In this document: positions 52,951-63,567 of the stretch, one piece after another
Layout of the letters: every line of letters starts with the position of its first letter
Numbering within the stretch: position 1 is the first letter of the stretch
Source of the DNA: Nothophaeocryptopus gaeumannii
Taxonomy: Eukaryota; Ascomycota; Dothideomycetes; Mycosphaerellales; Mycosphaerellaceae
Length of the DNA stretch: 64,000 nucleotides
NCBI GenBank assembly: GCA_031771865.1
Contig: JASISA010000027.1
Location: 1,798,001-1,862,000, forward strand
Reading direction: 5' to 3'
The notes under the pieces: model-generated
Database searches by the model: none
The model's input: only the letters and a program-made list of their open reading frames with translations
What the model was told of the DNA's origin: nothing
Made by a program: the position numbers and the translations under genes

Positions 52951-54470
52951 CTACTTCTTCGAACGCGAAGTCCCGCGCCTGTTGCAATCCGCTTCAGAGT
53001 GCCAACCATCGCAGTGAATGCAATTTTCATCCATGACTTGATGAAGGCCAGAATGAAGCGTCCGCGCCTGAGTTTCAGTCTTGACAGCCTCTGCAGCATC
53101 TGACTCAAGGCGGTTGCGCAAATCTTGCATCTTGCCAACCATCGTCTCAAGAGCCACCAGACGGCGAGGGAGCATAGGCAGTGCGGGCTTGCGCACTTCG
53201 ACTCGAATCTTCGGCGTGACTTGCGCATGAAGCTTTCGACCAATAGCAGACTTCGCTTTCAACTCCTCGTGGTATGCCTTAAGCATGCGGTATCTGGAGC
53301 AAGATTCCAGGTGGTCTGCTCCATCAGCACGATCGGACACAGCGAGGCACTCTGCGCACTTCTCCGGGCAAACCATGAGGTCATGTCCCTGCCTCTTGCA
53401 GATCTCGCATCGGACTCTGGAAGAGCTTGCTTCGTCACGCGCCAAACATTCCCAGCGGTCATGGCCTGGGTTGCCACAGCTGCTGCATAGTGAGTCGGTG
53501 TCGAGGCCTTCATCGCGAAGAGCGCCATTGCAAGGTCCCTGGTGAAAGCCAAGACAGCTGGAGCATGACTCAGACCACTGAGGCTCAAGGTGCCCCAGGC
53601 GGCCGCTCAGGTTCTTCAGACATGCGATAGTGGCGAGCGCTTCCTTCTTCAAGCCAACTCGGAGCGACGGAATGGTCCTGTCTTCCAGTCGGTCAATGCG
53701 CGAACTCAATGTCATCTCGCGCCACCACTGGGACCTCTTGAACTGAGTCTGAGAAGCCTCATCTGCGTCGACTCGTTGCGAAAGAGTATCAATGCGAATC
53801 TTCTCGGTTTCGACGCCGCTCAACAGTGCCTCAATGCTATCGATCCTCGCCTCCACTTCGAAGGCGACCAGAAGCCATTTCACTCTCTCCATGGCCACAG
53901 GTTCGCCTTCGATCAACACGCAGGCTTCTTGATCTTCGTGTGAGAAGCCGCATTGTTCAGAGCATGAGCCATCGTGCACCGTGACTTTAGCGCCGCTCAT
54001 GTTGGCAAGCGTACTGAGTTGCTCGGACTTGCAGATCTCCAACCAGGCCTCTGCAGCAAAAGCAGACTTGGGAACGAGTCATGAGTCCGAGAAGACTGCA
54101 AAGACTTGAGACGCTCCTCTAGTTGCTGAATGCGAGCTTGCATGTCCTCGTTGCCAGAGAAGAGTGCAGCATCAAACGAATCTAGACGTGCGGAGAGAAT
54201 GCTGATGTCGATGGTATCCTCCTGACGATGCTCGGTTCTGGCGTTCGCTTCCAGCGTCTCCAGACGAGTGGCGACCTGTTGAAGAGCATCGCTGTGGTGT
54301 ACCGAAGCCTCAGTGAGCTTCTGCATGTCAGTTTGAGCGTTCCTCTTGTGCCAGAACAAGTTGTTCACATCCTCAGTCGTTCTTTCGGCCTTGTCGTTGA
54401 CTGAGCGAATCATGTTGAGGTCTGCGTCCAGCGTACCGGTGAACCTGGCATCTAGCTTCTTGATGTCCAT
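52951..54470 (-). CDS. Coiled-coil zinc-knuckle protein (frames not cleanly joined)
   Basis: Part 1 runs from ATG 54470 and is a long amphipathic coiled coil (KKLDARFTGTLDADLNMI, LQQVATRLETLEAN, ARIQQLEERLKSLQ). Part 2, in another frame from about 54060 to 52951, continues AWLEICKSEQLSTLANMSG, more heptads, and then several Cys clusters: CSSCGNPGHDRWEC and CEICKRQGHDLMVC are CCHC zinc knuckles (CX2CX4HX4C), with CSSCLGFHQGPC and CIHCDGWHSEADC as variants. The parts join only through a weak GTCTCA...CTGCAG intron or a frameshift near 54070. ATG 54470 overlaps the stop of the upstream frame (TGATG), so the whole 52.9-56.2 kb could be one damaged gene. CCHC knuckles bind RNA or single-stranded DNA; a retroelement Gag origin was considered, but no reverse transcriptase is nearby. 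Confidence 0.55.
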
Positions 54471-56176
54471 CACTCCATCTCATAGCCAGGGAGCCGATCG
54501 GACGGGTTGTCGTTTGCGCATGGCCGCTTCTGGAGCCCCTCGATGGCCTGGCTTTGACGCTCGATGACCTTCATGGCGCTGCTTGCAAAACCGCAGAGAT
54601 CATGGGAGGCTCCCGCTTCCTGGACAAGCTCTCGGAGCTTGGTCGATCCCTCCAAGTTATGTCGGACAACCCGTAGGATCCCCAATGCTCTATAGCGATC
54701 ATCCTCAGGGGCCCTGGAAAGTATGCAGCGGGTGAGAAACTCAAGCTCATATCTGTAGTCGACAGACTGCTTGGACTGCACTGCTTGTTGAGGCAGACTA
54801 CGAACATGTCCAGCAACATTTCCACACATGTTGAGAGCTTCTCCGTTGCCGTTGATCTTCCTGCCGGCACACATGGTTAGGTTACCCGCAATGAGCTCAC
54901 CAATTGGCATGCCATCTTCATCGAGTACGTAACCGTTCTTGTTCACTTTGAAGCCATCAAGCACACTGAGAGGCGGCTTCTCATTTGTCGTCGTGGTGAC
55001 CTCATTGGGTTGCTCTTCGCCATTGCTGAAAGCGGAAGATGGCTCGGAGGAGCGACTACCACTGTCGCTGAGGTAATCTTCGCCTGTGATGTAAGACGGC
55101 TGCTTGAGCTTGAGGGGACTTCGATCATCGACGGCACTGGCCTTGTCTGAAACGGGAGCACCTCTTGCACCCTACCAAGCAAGACAAGCCTGGGCATCTG
55201 ATAAGTCTGAATACTGGAATTCAGCTGCGTCTGGGTTGAGTAGAGAAGCCGAGGAAGTTGGGGTGTACTTGATCTGTGACTCGAATATAGCGCTGCTCTC
55301 GCTGTCCGAGGTAGCGCGCGAGGCGTAGGAAGCGGTGCTTGGCGCACTCAACGTTTTCTCTGCGGTTGACGAGTTACGTAGAGCGCAAAAAAGGTTTGAG
55401 CAAGACTTTTGGATGAAAGAGTCGAAATCGACGTCGCCCATACGGAGCCGCTGAAGTGCGGCGTTGCCGTCGGCGACGGCCGGTATGCTTGCAGACTCTG
55501 CCGCTCTGGTCTAAGGGACGTGTACTTGATCCAGTGCACGATGATCGCTGGCGCGGGATCCGAGCGGCGGTGCAAATGGGAGGTACGTTGTAGGAAGCTG
55601 TGGGTAGCCGGTCACAGGCGGCCGAAAGTCGGTGCGGAGCCTAGCAGACGGCGCGGCAGGTGAAACAGGCGGCGTGCATGGTGCGTAGATTGGAGGTAGG
55701 GGCACGTTGTTGGAGGTGATTGCCGCTGGATCTCGTCCAAAGACGTGGCGAGTTGGAGTAGCGGATGGCCATGAATTAGGTTCCTTGTAGGTTGACTCAA
55801 ACTCGATGGCGCGACCAGCCTTGACTTCTTCAACCCGCCATCTGTAGTAGGCGTTATATGGGTCTGCCGGCTCGAGGAAAGTCGTGATGACGGTGCCGGC
55901 GTTGCTCAAACGCACCATCTCCTCGGAATATGGCCCGATGCGAACGACGTACTTCGCTACCTTCTCAATGTTGACTCGGATAGGGCTCAGGGGATAGGGT
56001 GGAGGCAGGATCATGCCGGTAGGTGCATGTGCGACTGCATCGTGCTCTGTAACCGGAGCGAGGGGTATCAGCACCGAGGTGTGCGATGCGGGTAGTGGCG
56101 GGGCCGCCTGTGGTAGGTGTCAGTCAAAAGTCAAAAGTCACTCACACCCAGACCCGAGCAAGATGAAGCTCACCAT
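54470..56176 (-). pseudogene. SURP-domain / LEA-like-domain gene with in-frame TAG
   Basis: Exon 1 may be only the start codon (56174..56176) directly followed by a GTGAGC donor; exon 2 (55587..56107) encodes AAPPLPASHTSVLIPLAP and a divergent SURP module as in splicing factor SF3A1: IEKVAKYVVRIGP, then FLEPADPYNAYYRWRVEEVKAGRA. An 81-nt intron leads to exon 3 (from 55505), AALQRLRMGDVDFDSFIQKS. This frame meets TAG at 55172..55174 (ACLAW-stop-GARGAP) yet continues open for 230 codons, including a LEA/DUF3659-like repeat: LDGFKVNKNGYVLDEDGMPIGEL then MCAGRKINGNGEAL. It ends at 54470. Either a nonsense mutation, or a short non-consensus intron. SURP domains normally act in pre-mRNA splicing. 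Confidence 0.6.
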
Positions 56177-56636
56177 GATAGACTTCGGTGCTCTGGCAGG
56201 CAGCGCTGTCTTTGTTGCGATAAGTCGGAGTGCAAAGTGTTCTGAATGGTTTGGCGAGTGAGAAAGAGGGAGAGGTGCAAATGCAAATTCAAAGGTTTGG
56301 ACCAAGCCGTTTGCAGGGTCCGGCGCCAAGCGTCACATGTGAAAGTTTGTTCGGCAGCGCGCAATTAGGAAAGGATGGCGCATATAAGAGGAAATGTAAC
56401 GCAATACTTACTCGGCACTGTACAGGTGGTGTTCTAGTCTACATTTCACGAGACAAAGCTATCTTGTCATCGCGGTAAGGCCGTCTGAGAGTTCACCGTG
56501 TCCTCCATTCTGAGCCTCAAAGCCTCAAAGCCCACATCGCCTGTTCGGAGCAACGTCCATCAGCTATTCATGCCTTGACATTAAATGTGGCAGCCTTCGC
56601 CCGCCAGCCTCAGATTCGAGAGACATAGCTCCTTAC
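56177..56636. promoter_or_regulatory. SURP gene promoter and coiled-coil gene 3' flank
   Basis: About 460 bases. The coding strand upstream of 56176 is in frame with a longer ORF (to 56329) that could extend exon 1; this is not preferred. Confidence 0.45.
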
Positions 56637-58138
56637 TCAAGTAGATGCTGAATCAGAACCCGCTTTGCCCTTCGTGATACTGAGCGCCTTCTCTTGCATG
56701 AGCACGCTGTCGAAAGTTGCCAAGCGACGAAGAACACGGGCGCGAAGAGCAGTGAGCTCATCGCGGGTCCCCTCGAATGGACCGCGCCGAATGCGGACAT
56801 CGTCATCTTCGGGAAACGTGTGAGCCAGTACCATGTAGAAGCTCTTCAGCTCGTCACGGTTCTTGGACCGGTCGATCTTGCGCTTACTCGAAATCTGACG
56901 CAACAAGTCGGCTTTGAACGTCTTGAGCTTGCTCTATACTAGAAGTTAGTCTCAGTAAGAAGTGCACTAAATATTGCGATGCTTACAATGTTACCATGCT
57001 TGCTACCATCGCTCGCGCCGGCAGCCGAGGAGTTGTCCCCTTTTCTGAGATCGTCTTCCAACACTACTAAGCGAGCGGCAAGGGCTCCGATTCTATCGTG
57101 GTCCTTGTTGCTCTGTGGCTGGACTACGTTCAGTGAGGTCTCCAATGCAGCCAACTTCTTCTGCAGGGCGCGCAAGGTCTCGCCGAACACGCTCTCCATT
57201 GGAATCCCGTCGTATTGGTCGCACTTCTCGCCGCCATGGTCTTCCAAGGATTGGATGCGCCCCACAAGACTGTTTTGATTGTCGTTCAGCGTCCCGATTA
57301 CTTCTTCCACACGCTTCTGCGCTTTTGACTCTGCCTGCGCTTAGATGTCTGCGTAGCTCTTCTGGAGAATGGCTAGAACGCTGTCAAGCTGCTCGTTGTC
57401 GAGCTTGAGAGCAGAAGCAGGGCTTGGAGCTGACTCCTGTTCCTTGTTTGCGCTTGGCGTGGTGGAAGTAGTCCGCTGCTTGGTCTCGTCGAGCTGGCGA
57501 CCCTTCTCGGCAAGCTGCGCCTCCATATCATGAAGCTTTTCCTGTTGTTCGCGGAGCTGCACCTCACGGCGAGAAAGCTGTTGGTCTTTCTTCTTCATCT
57601 GCTCTGCTTGCGCAGACAGGAGCCGCTTCTGACTCCAAACATCCCGCTCCAGCTCCTCGTTATTGATCTTGAGCGCTGCAGCGAGAGCCTTGAGCTCGGT
57701 GACCTCGTCCAACGCAAACAGTCGATCGTTTTGATCAGTCACAGTCTGGTTGAGGTGCTCGTTCTCAGTCTCGAGATCTGCGCAACGGGTATGCAATTCG
57801 TCAAGCTCCTCTTCCAGGAGCCTTACGTGACGCTGCAGTCTGCGCTCACTTGGATTCATGTCCTGTGCCATGTCAGTCAAGTAAGGCGAGAACGGAGGTG
57901 GGTGGTATACCTTGCTGCCAACCTTGAAGGGAACCACAGCGAGTTCTTCATTCTCACTAACGAGCTCGGACGGCGCCTCTGAAGATGCAGTCTTGCCATT
58001 GATGACTGGCGAAGGCGACGGAGTGAAAGCTGCGCTGTTGGTGATGTCCTTGAGGCCAGTGTTGGTTGTGTTGTTGGGAGAGCTTTTGGCCTTTCGGACG
58101 CGGGCAGCCAGGTGCGGCGGCAGGTTCTCGTTGCCCAT
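56637..58138 (-). CDS. Long coiled-coil protein with in-frame TAA
   Basis: Exon 57911..58138 and the exon from 57862 flank a 48-nt intron (GTATAC...TTGACTGACATGGCACAG). A last intron (GTAAGC...TATAG, 53 nt, GACTAAC branch) joins 56987 to 56933. The start MGNENLPPHLAARVRKAKSS is followed by a conserved DMNPSERRLQRHVRLLEEELD and about 170 residues of heptads. At 57341..57343 the frame meets TAA (KSYADI-stop-AQAESKAQKRVEEV) but continues open as coiled coil to the last intron. A weak 45-nt intron (57335..57379, GTTCTA...GCGCAG) would remove the stop in frame. Otherwise the gene is truncated to 249 aa. Function unknown; cytoskeletal or scaffold type. Confidence 0.6.
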
Positions 58139-59177
58139 GTTGGCGGCCGTGTGGTGTTGGCTAAAGGAGCAAGCTGCAAGATTGAATTGCTAAGATGGCT
58201 TTGAGTATTCTCCGGGAGATGCCGCGCCGGTGTAGTTCATGGTCGCGACTTCCTGAAACTGCAGTCAAGCAAACGGCGTTTCTCGACTTCACTTCACCTC
58301 ACCTCGTCCCTCGTCCCTATGATCTTCTCTCTACTTCTATCTCCCATTGCCAGTCAGTCAGCTGGGCCTCGTTATACTCCTTTTTGATCTCTCAGTCCTT
58401 GCAATTACGTTGTGGTCAATTGGCTCAAGATGATGAATCGAGGTGGTTCCACTGTCATCGCCTCTACTAAGAGATAGGCAGAGATCACACAGCCTTTGCG
58501 TTTCTACACGGCCTAAGAGAGAGTGCCATTTGACCAAGCTCTCGTATCATGATCATTCTTTACAGCTCCTTCGCGGTCCTCGATCCGTGGACCTCCTCCC
58601 AATGCAGGTGTGACGATGCCTTACTCACTTCATACACCCCGAATTGCCGACAAGCTGGCGAGCTTCCGCATCCGCATCCTCTCTGCAGCGCGAGCACAAG
58701 CTCGTGTTGATGGCAGCACACATGCTACATGATGCAGTGATTGTGAAAGAGACGGAGCGCGACATGGAGTGAGCACAGGTCTCACACGTGACACGCGCGA
58801 ACATCGCGAAACAAGGGATTAAAATAAGGTTCTGCTGGTGGGTCCAACCCCGCCAAGACGAGATTGTGGATCCCCGGAACGAGTGCGCGTCTGCAATAAT
58901 TACCATAACCCCCTTTGTTGGAGTTTCCCCATGGCGCGTTCCACAACTTCCGCTTCCGCCTGAACATCATCATCACAATTTACCTCACAGCCCAGCGACG
59001 CCACTCGCCCACTCCTCTTCAGGACTTCACGATCTCTACAACTGCACACTCGGTGCATCCACTCCTTCACTGGTGTTTGCTGTCTTCTTTTACGAGCGAC
59101 AGACACTTGCGCGCCTGAAGCGCCTCCTTGAACCTCATTTCCCCCTTCCCAATTAATCACAACCACAACTACCCAGC
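58139..59177. promoter_or_regulatory. Coiled-coil gene / GH17 gene divergent region
   Basis: About 1 kb. The right part, just before 59178, is the C/A- and CT-rich leader of the glucanase gene. A small cysteine-rich ORF on the minus strand is listed separately. Confidence 0.5.
58625..58804 (-). CDS. Small Cys-rich ORF (three CxxC pairs)
   Basis: 59 codons from ATG 58804. Cysteines fall as C7-x2-C10, C26-x2-C29, C37-x2-C40 and C57, reminiscent of a zinc-binding fold. The last codons read GCMK with a perfect splice donor (AA-GTGAGT) overlapping the stop, so it may be the 5' exon of a longer gene. No known family; it may also be a chance ORF. Confidence 0.3.
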   Translation of the reverse strand: MFARVTCETCAHSMSRSVSFTITASCSMCAAINTSLCSRCREDADAEARQLVGNSGCMK

Positions 59178-60150
59178 ATGCGTGCGACTACCACAATCGC
59201 CGCCCTCGCGCTGGTCGCGATGCCTGTTGCGCTCGCCGCGAAGGGCACCATGGGCTTTGCTCTCGGCACTAAGAAGAGCGACGGCTCCTGCAAGTACACC
59301 GCAGACTACGAGTCAGACTTCGACGCTATTCAGGCCGCAACCGGCTCGACCCTCGTCCGTGGCTACTCTGCATCCGACTGCAACTGTGCCCAGCAAATTC
59401 TCCCAGCAGCGAAGAACAAAGGTTTCAAGGTTGTGTTGGGAGTGTGGCCGGATACCGACGAGAGCTTCAATGCCGACAAGCAGGCTCTGACGACCTACGC
59501 GACCAAGTACAAGGACCAAGTCTATGCTGTGACTGTCGGCTCAGAGACTCTCTACCGAGGCAACTTCACCGGCGAGCAGCTTCTGGACAAGATCAACAAT
59601 GTCAAGAAAGCTCTTGGCGGGGACGTCAAGTGCGGTACCGCAGACTCATGGAACAAGTGGGCAGATGGAACTGGTGACGCCGTGATCAAGGGCGGTGTCG
59701 ACCTCATCCTCGCCAATGGTTTCTCGTACTGGCAAGGCAAGGCAGCTGGAAACGATGCAAGGGAGACCTATCTCGACGATATGCAGCAAGCACTCGGCCA
59801 CATTCAGGACTTGGCAGGAGGTGTTGACAAGGTCGAGTTCTGGAATGGCGAGACTGGCTGGTCAACGGATGGTGGCTCCGACTACGAAGCTGCCAAGGCC
59901 GGCACTGATAACGCAAAGAAATACTACCACCAAGCGTTCTGCGGTCTCTTGAATTGGGGTGTCAATGCCTTCTACTTCGAGGCCTTCGATGAGCCGTGGA
60001 AGCCAAAGAGTGTTGGTGACAGCGGCGTTGCTCAGGTATGTCAACCAGAAGTCGCCGTGTCTGTGATCGGTACTAACATATTTATAGGACGAGACCCACT
60101 GGGGTGCCATGACCGCCGACCGCAATGCCAAGTTCAGCCTCAAGTGCTAG
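59178..60150 (+). CDS. Secreted GH17 beta-1,3-glucanase/transglycosylase (Bgl2-like)
   Basis: Exons 59178..60035 and 60088..60150 give 306 aa. Residues 1-21 are a signal peptide. GFALGTKKSDGSCKYTADYE and STLVRGYSASDCNCAQQILP match the cell-wall Bgl2/Bgt1 branch of GH17. The acid/base glutamate is in VTVGSETLYRGN and the nucleophile in VEFWNGETGWSTDGG. The C-terminal DETHWGAMTADRNAKFSLKC is typical and has no GPI signal, so the enzyme is secreted into the wall or medium. It remodels beta-1,3-glucan chains. The intron GTATGT...TATAG has a TACTAAC branch site. The leader is long and CA/CT-rich, usual for a highly expressed gene. Confidence 0.93.
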
Positions 60151-60499
60151 ATTTGAAACGAAAGCAAGCGCACACTAATCCCGCCTCTCAGGAGAGGTGC
60201 GTCTTAAAATGTGTATTTGAAAAAGCGGCCTATCATTATCAAGCATTGGGCGGGCGGAATGGTTGGATATAAGGATCGGGACCTAAATCTGGTGGTGTTT
60301 CTGGGATTTCATTCTCACAAGCATACGCAGCATACTGCCAAGAATAATGGACAATGTGATTGTGTGTACAGTGCAGAATTGGTTGCAGATCTTCTCAATG
60401 GGTATCATTTCAGAAGCGCTTTTTGATGTTGCACGTACTCTTGAACGCCAGGACGCCTTCGCTGAAAAATGTCACTTGTCAAAGATGCCGCGACAGCCC
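60151..60499. other. Intergenic, convergent
   Basis: About 350 bases between the GH17 and RRP1 stop codons. Nothing recognised. Confidence 0.5.
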
Positions 60500-61378
60500 T
60501 CAATCGTCAAAGCCACCAAAATCTCCTTCGTCTTTCCCTCTCTCTTCCGCAGCATCATCGTCCTCGTCCTCTTCTTGGTGCTCCTTCCATGCCCTCCCTT
60601 CCTCGAACCTATCATCCTCCGCAGCCTCCTTCGCCCGCTCCCTCACACTCTTCACAAGCGTCTCCTTTTGCAACTTCTTAACAGGTGTCATGGCCTTCTC
60701 AACATCCGCCTGCCTATCTTCGTCCACTTTCTCCAACTCATCGACCCAGATGTCCAACACATGCAGCCTCAGTCCATTTGGCACTTTAGGATCTCGTGGA
60801 CTCAAGGGCCCACCTTCACTCCCCAAAACCCCCAAATACGATTGCACGAAGTATTCTCCCCACCCCCTCTTCCTACAAGCCTCGAACCCCTTCCCAACAT
60901 AACACCTTACCAAATACAAATACTTATCAACCCTCAAGCTATCAATATTCCCCCATTCCCTCGCCATTGTTTTCCAAAATGCCCCCACAAATCCCAACAC
61001 ATTATCGTTCCCTTGTAAGACGTCTACCAAATCGGCGAGATCGCGGGCGAGTCGTTGTTGGTTGCGAGGTTTGTCGGACATGAACATGCTGTAGTGCAGG
61101 CCCTTCCATAATTTGAGCAGGTCGAGGGGTGTGAAGGGGGATGGTCGGTGGAGGTATGATCGGAGGGAGGAGACGGCGCGGTCGCGGAGGGTGCGGTCTG
61201 AAGGCGAGATGGTCAGTGAGGTGCGACAAGGATGAAGTGAGGTTGCATGTGATTGCGGATGGCGCATGTGCTGCACGGGTGTTTGCTGCTGGATTATGGG
61301 AAGGTACGTACCGCTTGATGCCAATTGTTTAACGAACGGGCTCGTCTCGGAGCTCGCGTGCGTCTTTGCGACCGGCAT
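60500..61378 (-). CDS. RRP1: Ribosomal RNA-processing protein Rrp1 (Nop52 family)
   Basis: Exons 61312..61378 and 60500..61197 give 254 aa. MPVAKTHASSETSPFVKQLASS splices (GTACGT...CTTCAG) to DRTLRDRAVSSLRSYL, then FTPLDLLKLWKGLHYSMFMSDKP and QQRLARDLADLVDVL, the signature of Rrp1/NNP-1. It acts in the nucleolus in ITS processing and 60S assembly. The C-terminal 60 residues are charged and end in GDFGGFDD, typical of fungal members. The upstream TTG-initiated frame is rejected in favour of ATG 61378. Confidence 0.93.
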   Translation of the reverse strand: MPVAKTHASSETSPFVKQLASSGTYLPIIQQQTPVQHMRHPQSHATSLHPCRTSLTISPSDRTLRDRAVSSLRSYLHRPSPFTPLDLLKLWKGLHYSMFMSDKPRNQQRLARDLADLVDVLQGNDNVLGFVGAFWKTMAREWGNIDSLRVDKYLYLVRCYVGKGFEACRKRGWGEYFVQSYLGVLGSEGGPLSPRDPKVPNGLRLHVLDIWVDELEKVDEDRQADVEKAMTPVKKLQKETLVKSVRERAKEAAEDDRFEEGRAWKEHQEEDEDDDAAEERGKDEGDFGGFDD

Positions 61379-61873
61379 TTTGGGCGTTGGTGTTTGCGGT
61401 CTTCGTTGGCGCAAAGCTCGTGAAGGTCTGGGAGAATTTCTTGAGAAGCGTTCGGAAATAGAGTTTGGCGGATGATCTTATTGCCGAGCTTCAACGCACG
61501 GTCCAGTTAGAGGTATCTGCTTCCATCGCGCGACTTGAACTCAAATAATCTAGAGGAAAGGTTATAGAGCGCGGAAAAAGAAGGAATACGTAATAGAGCT
61601 TAATAATTCTCTAGAAGGTAGATAGACTTAAATAGAAGATTTTTCTTTATTTCTATTAAGATACTCCTGCGTATAGAGTATAGCGGTAATTGACCCTTCC
61701 TATATTTAGCGTTAAACTCTAATTAACGCGTTCTAAGCTTCTAAAGCGCTCTTAAGCTCTTAATTTCTACTTTACTACTACTAACGGTTAAGATATTTGC
61801 AAGACCACTTCAACTACGCGGGCAAGAGACTGGAAACAAACTTCGGATACTAATTAGCGCCTTTCCAAATTAG
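61379..61873. repeat. AT-rich tract, probably RIP-degraded DNA
   Basis: From about 61540 to 61800 the sequence becomes strongly AT-rich with many TA steps and no coding frame, unlike its surroundings. It resembles the core of the 2.5-2.9 kb element in composition but no shared sequence or terminal repeat was found. The first 150 bases are the RRP1 promoter and the last 70 the methyltransferase leader. Confidence 0.55.
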
Positions 61874-63567
61874 ATGTCTTCTTCTTACTCCTCCGCCGGC
61901 AACGGCGCACGGGCCACCCATACCGTCAGGCCTAATGACATCGCCGAAGTGCTCTGTCACCGCAAAGTCGATGGAGTAAATCGCAGAAATGCTTATACAT
62001 GTTAGACGTTTACTAATAATGATAGTCTGAGCAATATTTGGTCCGATGGAGGTCCAAGCCACTCTTCCCATGCCCGCCACGCACTGGCGCGTCGTGGCAT
62101 CCTCTTTCAGAACTCTACCACAGCCTTCATCACGTCCAGACATACATCGAGCAACTACCTCAGCACCTGCGAACAGTTGACGCGCTGCGGCCAACAGCAC
62201 TCAGTCGAAAGCGCAAATCGCCTGAAACGGACGAATATGAGTCACGTGATGCGAGGACTAGCAGCGGACTCCTCACTCCACAAGACTCAATTGTCAGATC
62301 CAGGTCATCATCAGTCATCAGTATCGATGATACACCAGAGGCGGAGAGTCTGGGTACACGCGTCTACAATGGCATTCTCTCAAAGAAGGAGGGCCGGTTC
62401 ATCTTCAAGCGAGTGCAAGGAGAATTCGAATTCAACACGCGGAACTTGCCAACGCCTTCCATGAAGCAAGCCGCGTCACGAACAAAAGTCATCCAGGCAG
62501 TGCAAGCAGTCCGTGGCGCGTTCGAAGACAAACTCGGCAAGCTGCGGAGGGTGCGTCTTGAGAACGTTGTTGACACCGCCACTCCTTCTCTTAACTTCAC
62601 TTTCATCAAGGAGTACGAGTACCGAAACGGCATTGCGCCTCCTAATCCGAATGAATTGGACGGCTGCAAAAAGTGCAAACCGGACATGGGACAAGGCATA
62701 GGGTGTGAGTATACGTGGTGCGACTGCCTCCAATTTGCAGCAGTGGACGAGCCCAAATTGAAGCGACAGGATGCCGAGAAGTACGCTGTCTACATGTTTG
62801 CCAAAGCGGAAGACGCCAATGTCGACACCACTGGATTACCGAAGCGGTTCCCATACTCGGCCCCCAAACCCGGTTACCCACAGACCCTGGCAACCTTCTA
62901 CCGCGAAGAGCGATACCCGATCTATGAGTGCAATCCTAATTGCAAGTGCGGCCCAGTGTGCAAAAGTCGACTAGTGCAGAAGGGCAGGAAGGTGCCTCTA
63001 GTAGTCTTCAAGACTCAGAATCGTGGCTGGGGAGTCTACTGTGAGGAAGACCTCGTCAAGGGCGAATTTATTGATACTTACCTCGGCGAGGTCATCACCT
63101 TCGAGGAAGCGAACAAGCGGGAAGCCGAGGCGGGCAAGGCGAAAGAGAGCTACCTCTACACGCTAGACAAGTTTCTTGGTGATCTCGACGCGAACAACGA
63201 CCCGGTGACCGAGGAAAGCTGTTACCTTGTCGATGGTCAATATTTCGGCAACGTCACACGTTTTATCAACCACTCCTGCGAGCCGAACTGCCGACAATAC
63301 ACCGTCTCCTATAACAAACACGACTTGAGATTGTACAACTTGGCGTTCTTTGCCTACGACTCCATCCCGGCTGGTACAGAACTGACCTTCGACTATGCCG
63401 ATCGAGACGAGCTGGAGGAAGAAGATGCAATTCGAGAGCGAGAGGAAGCGCAGAGAGATCCTCGAAACAAGGACAGCATTCCTTGCAACTGTGCTGCGAA
63501 GAAGTGTCGAGGGTACCTTTGGGTGGAGAGTGACAAGGAGGGAGAACGCGCGAAGGCAGTCGGCTAG
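61874..63567 (+). CDS. Histone H3K9 methyltransferase, Clr4/SUV39 type with chromodomain
   Basis: Exon 1 (61874..61975) and exon 2 (62026..63567) give 547 aa; the 50-nt intron has GTAAAT and TACTAAT...GATAG. The splice restores a chromodomain: IAEVLCHRKVDG-SEQYLVRWRSKPLF then ASWHPLSELYHSLHHVQTYI. A basic/Ser linker (SRKRKSPETDEY) follows. Pre-SET has the Cys cluster (GCKKCKPDMGQGIGCEYTWCDC, later CNPNCKCGPVCKSR). SET has NRGWGVYCEEDLVKGEFI, TRFINHSCEPNCRQYTV and ELTFDYADR; post-SET is CNCAAKKCRGYLW. It is expected to trimethylate H3K9 to nucleate heterochromatin; the chromodomain reads the same mark, as in Clr4. Neurospora DIM-5 lacks a clear chromodomain, so this form is closer to Clr4. Without exon 1 the frame would have no upstream ATG. 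Confidence 0.93.

Noticed and set aside
52951..53600. Retrotransposon Gag from CCHC zinc knuckles
   Set aside because: No reverse transcriptase, integrase or long terminal repeats nearby, and the coiled-coil context looks like a host gene.
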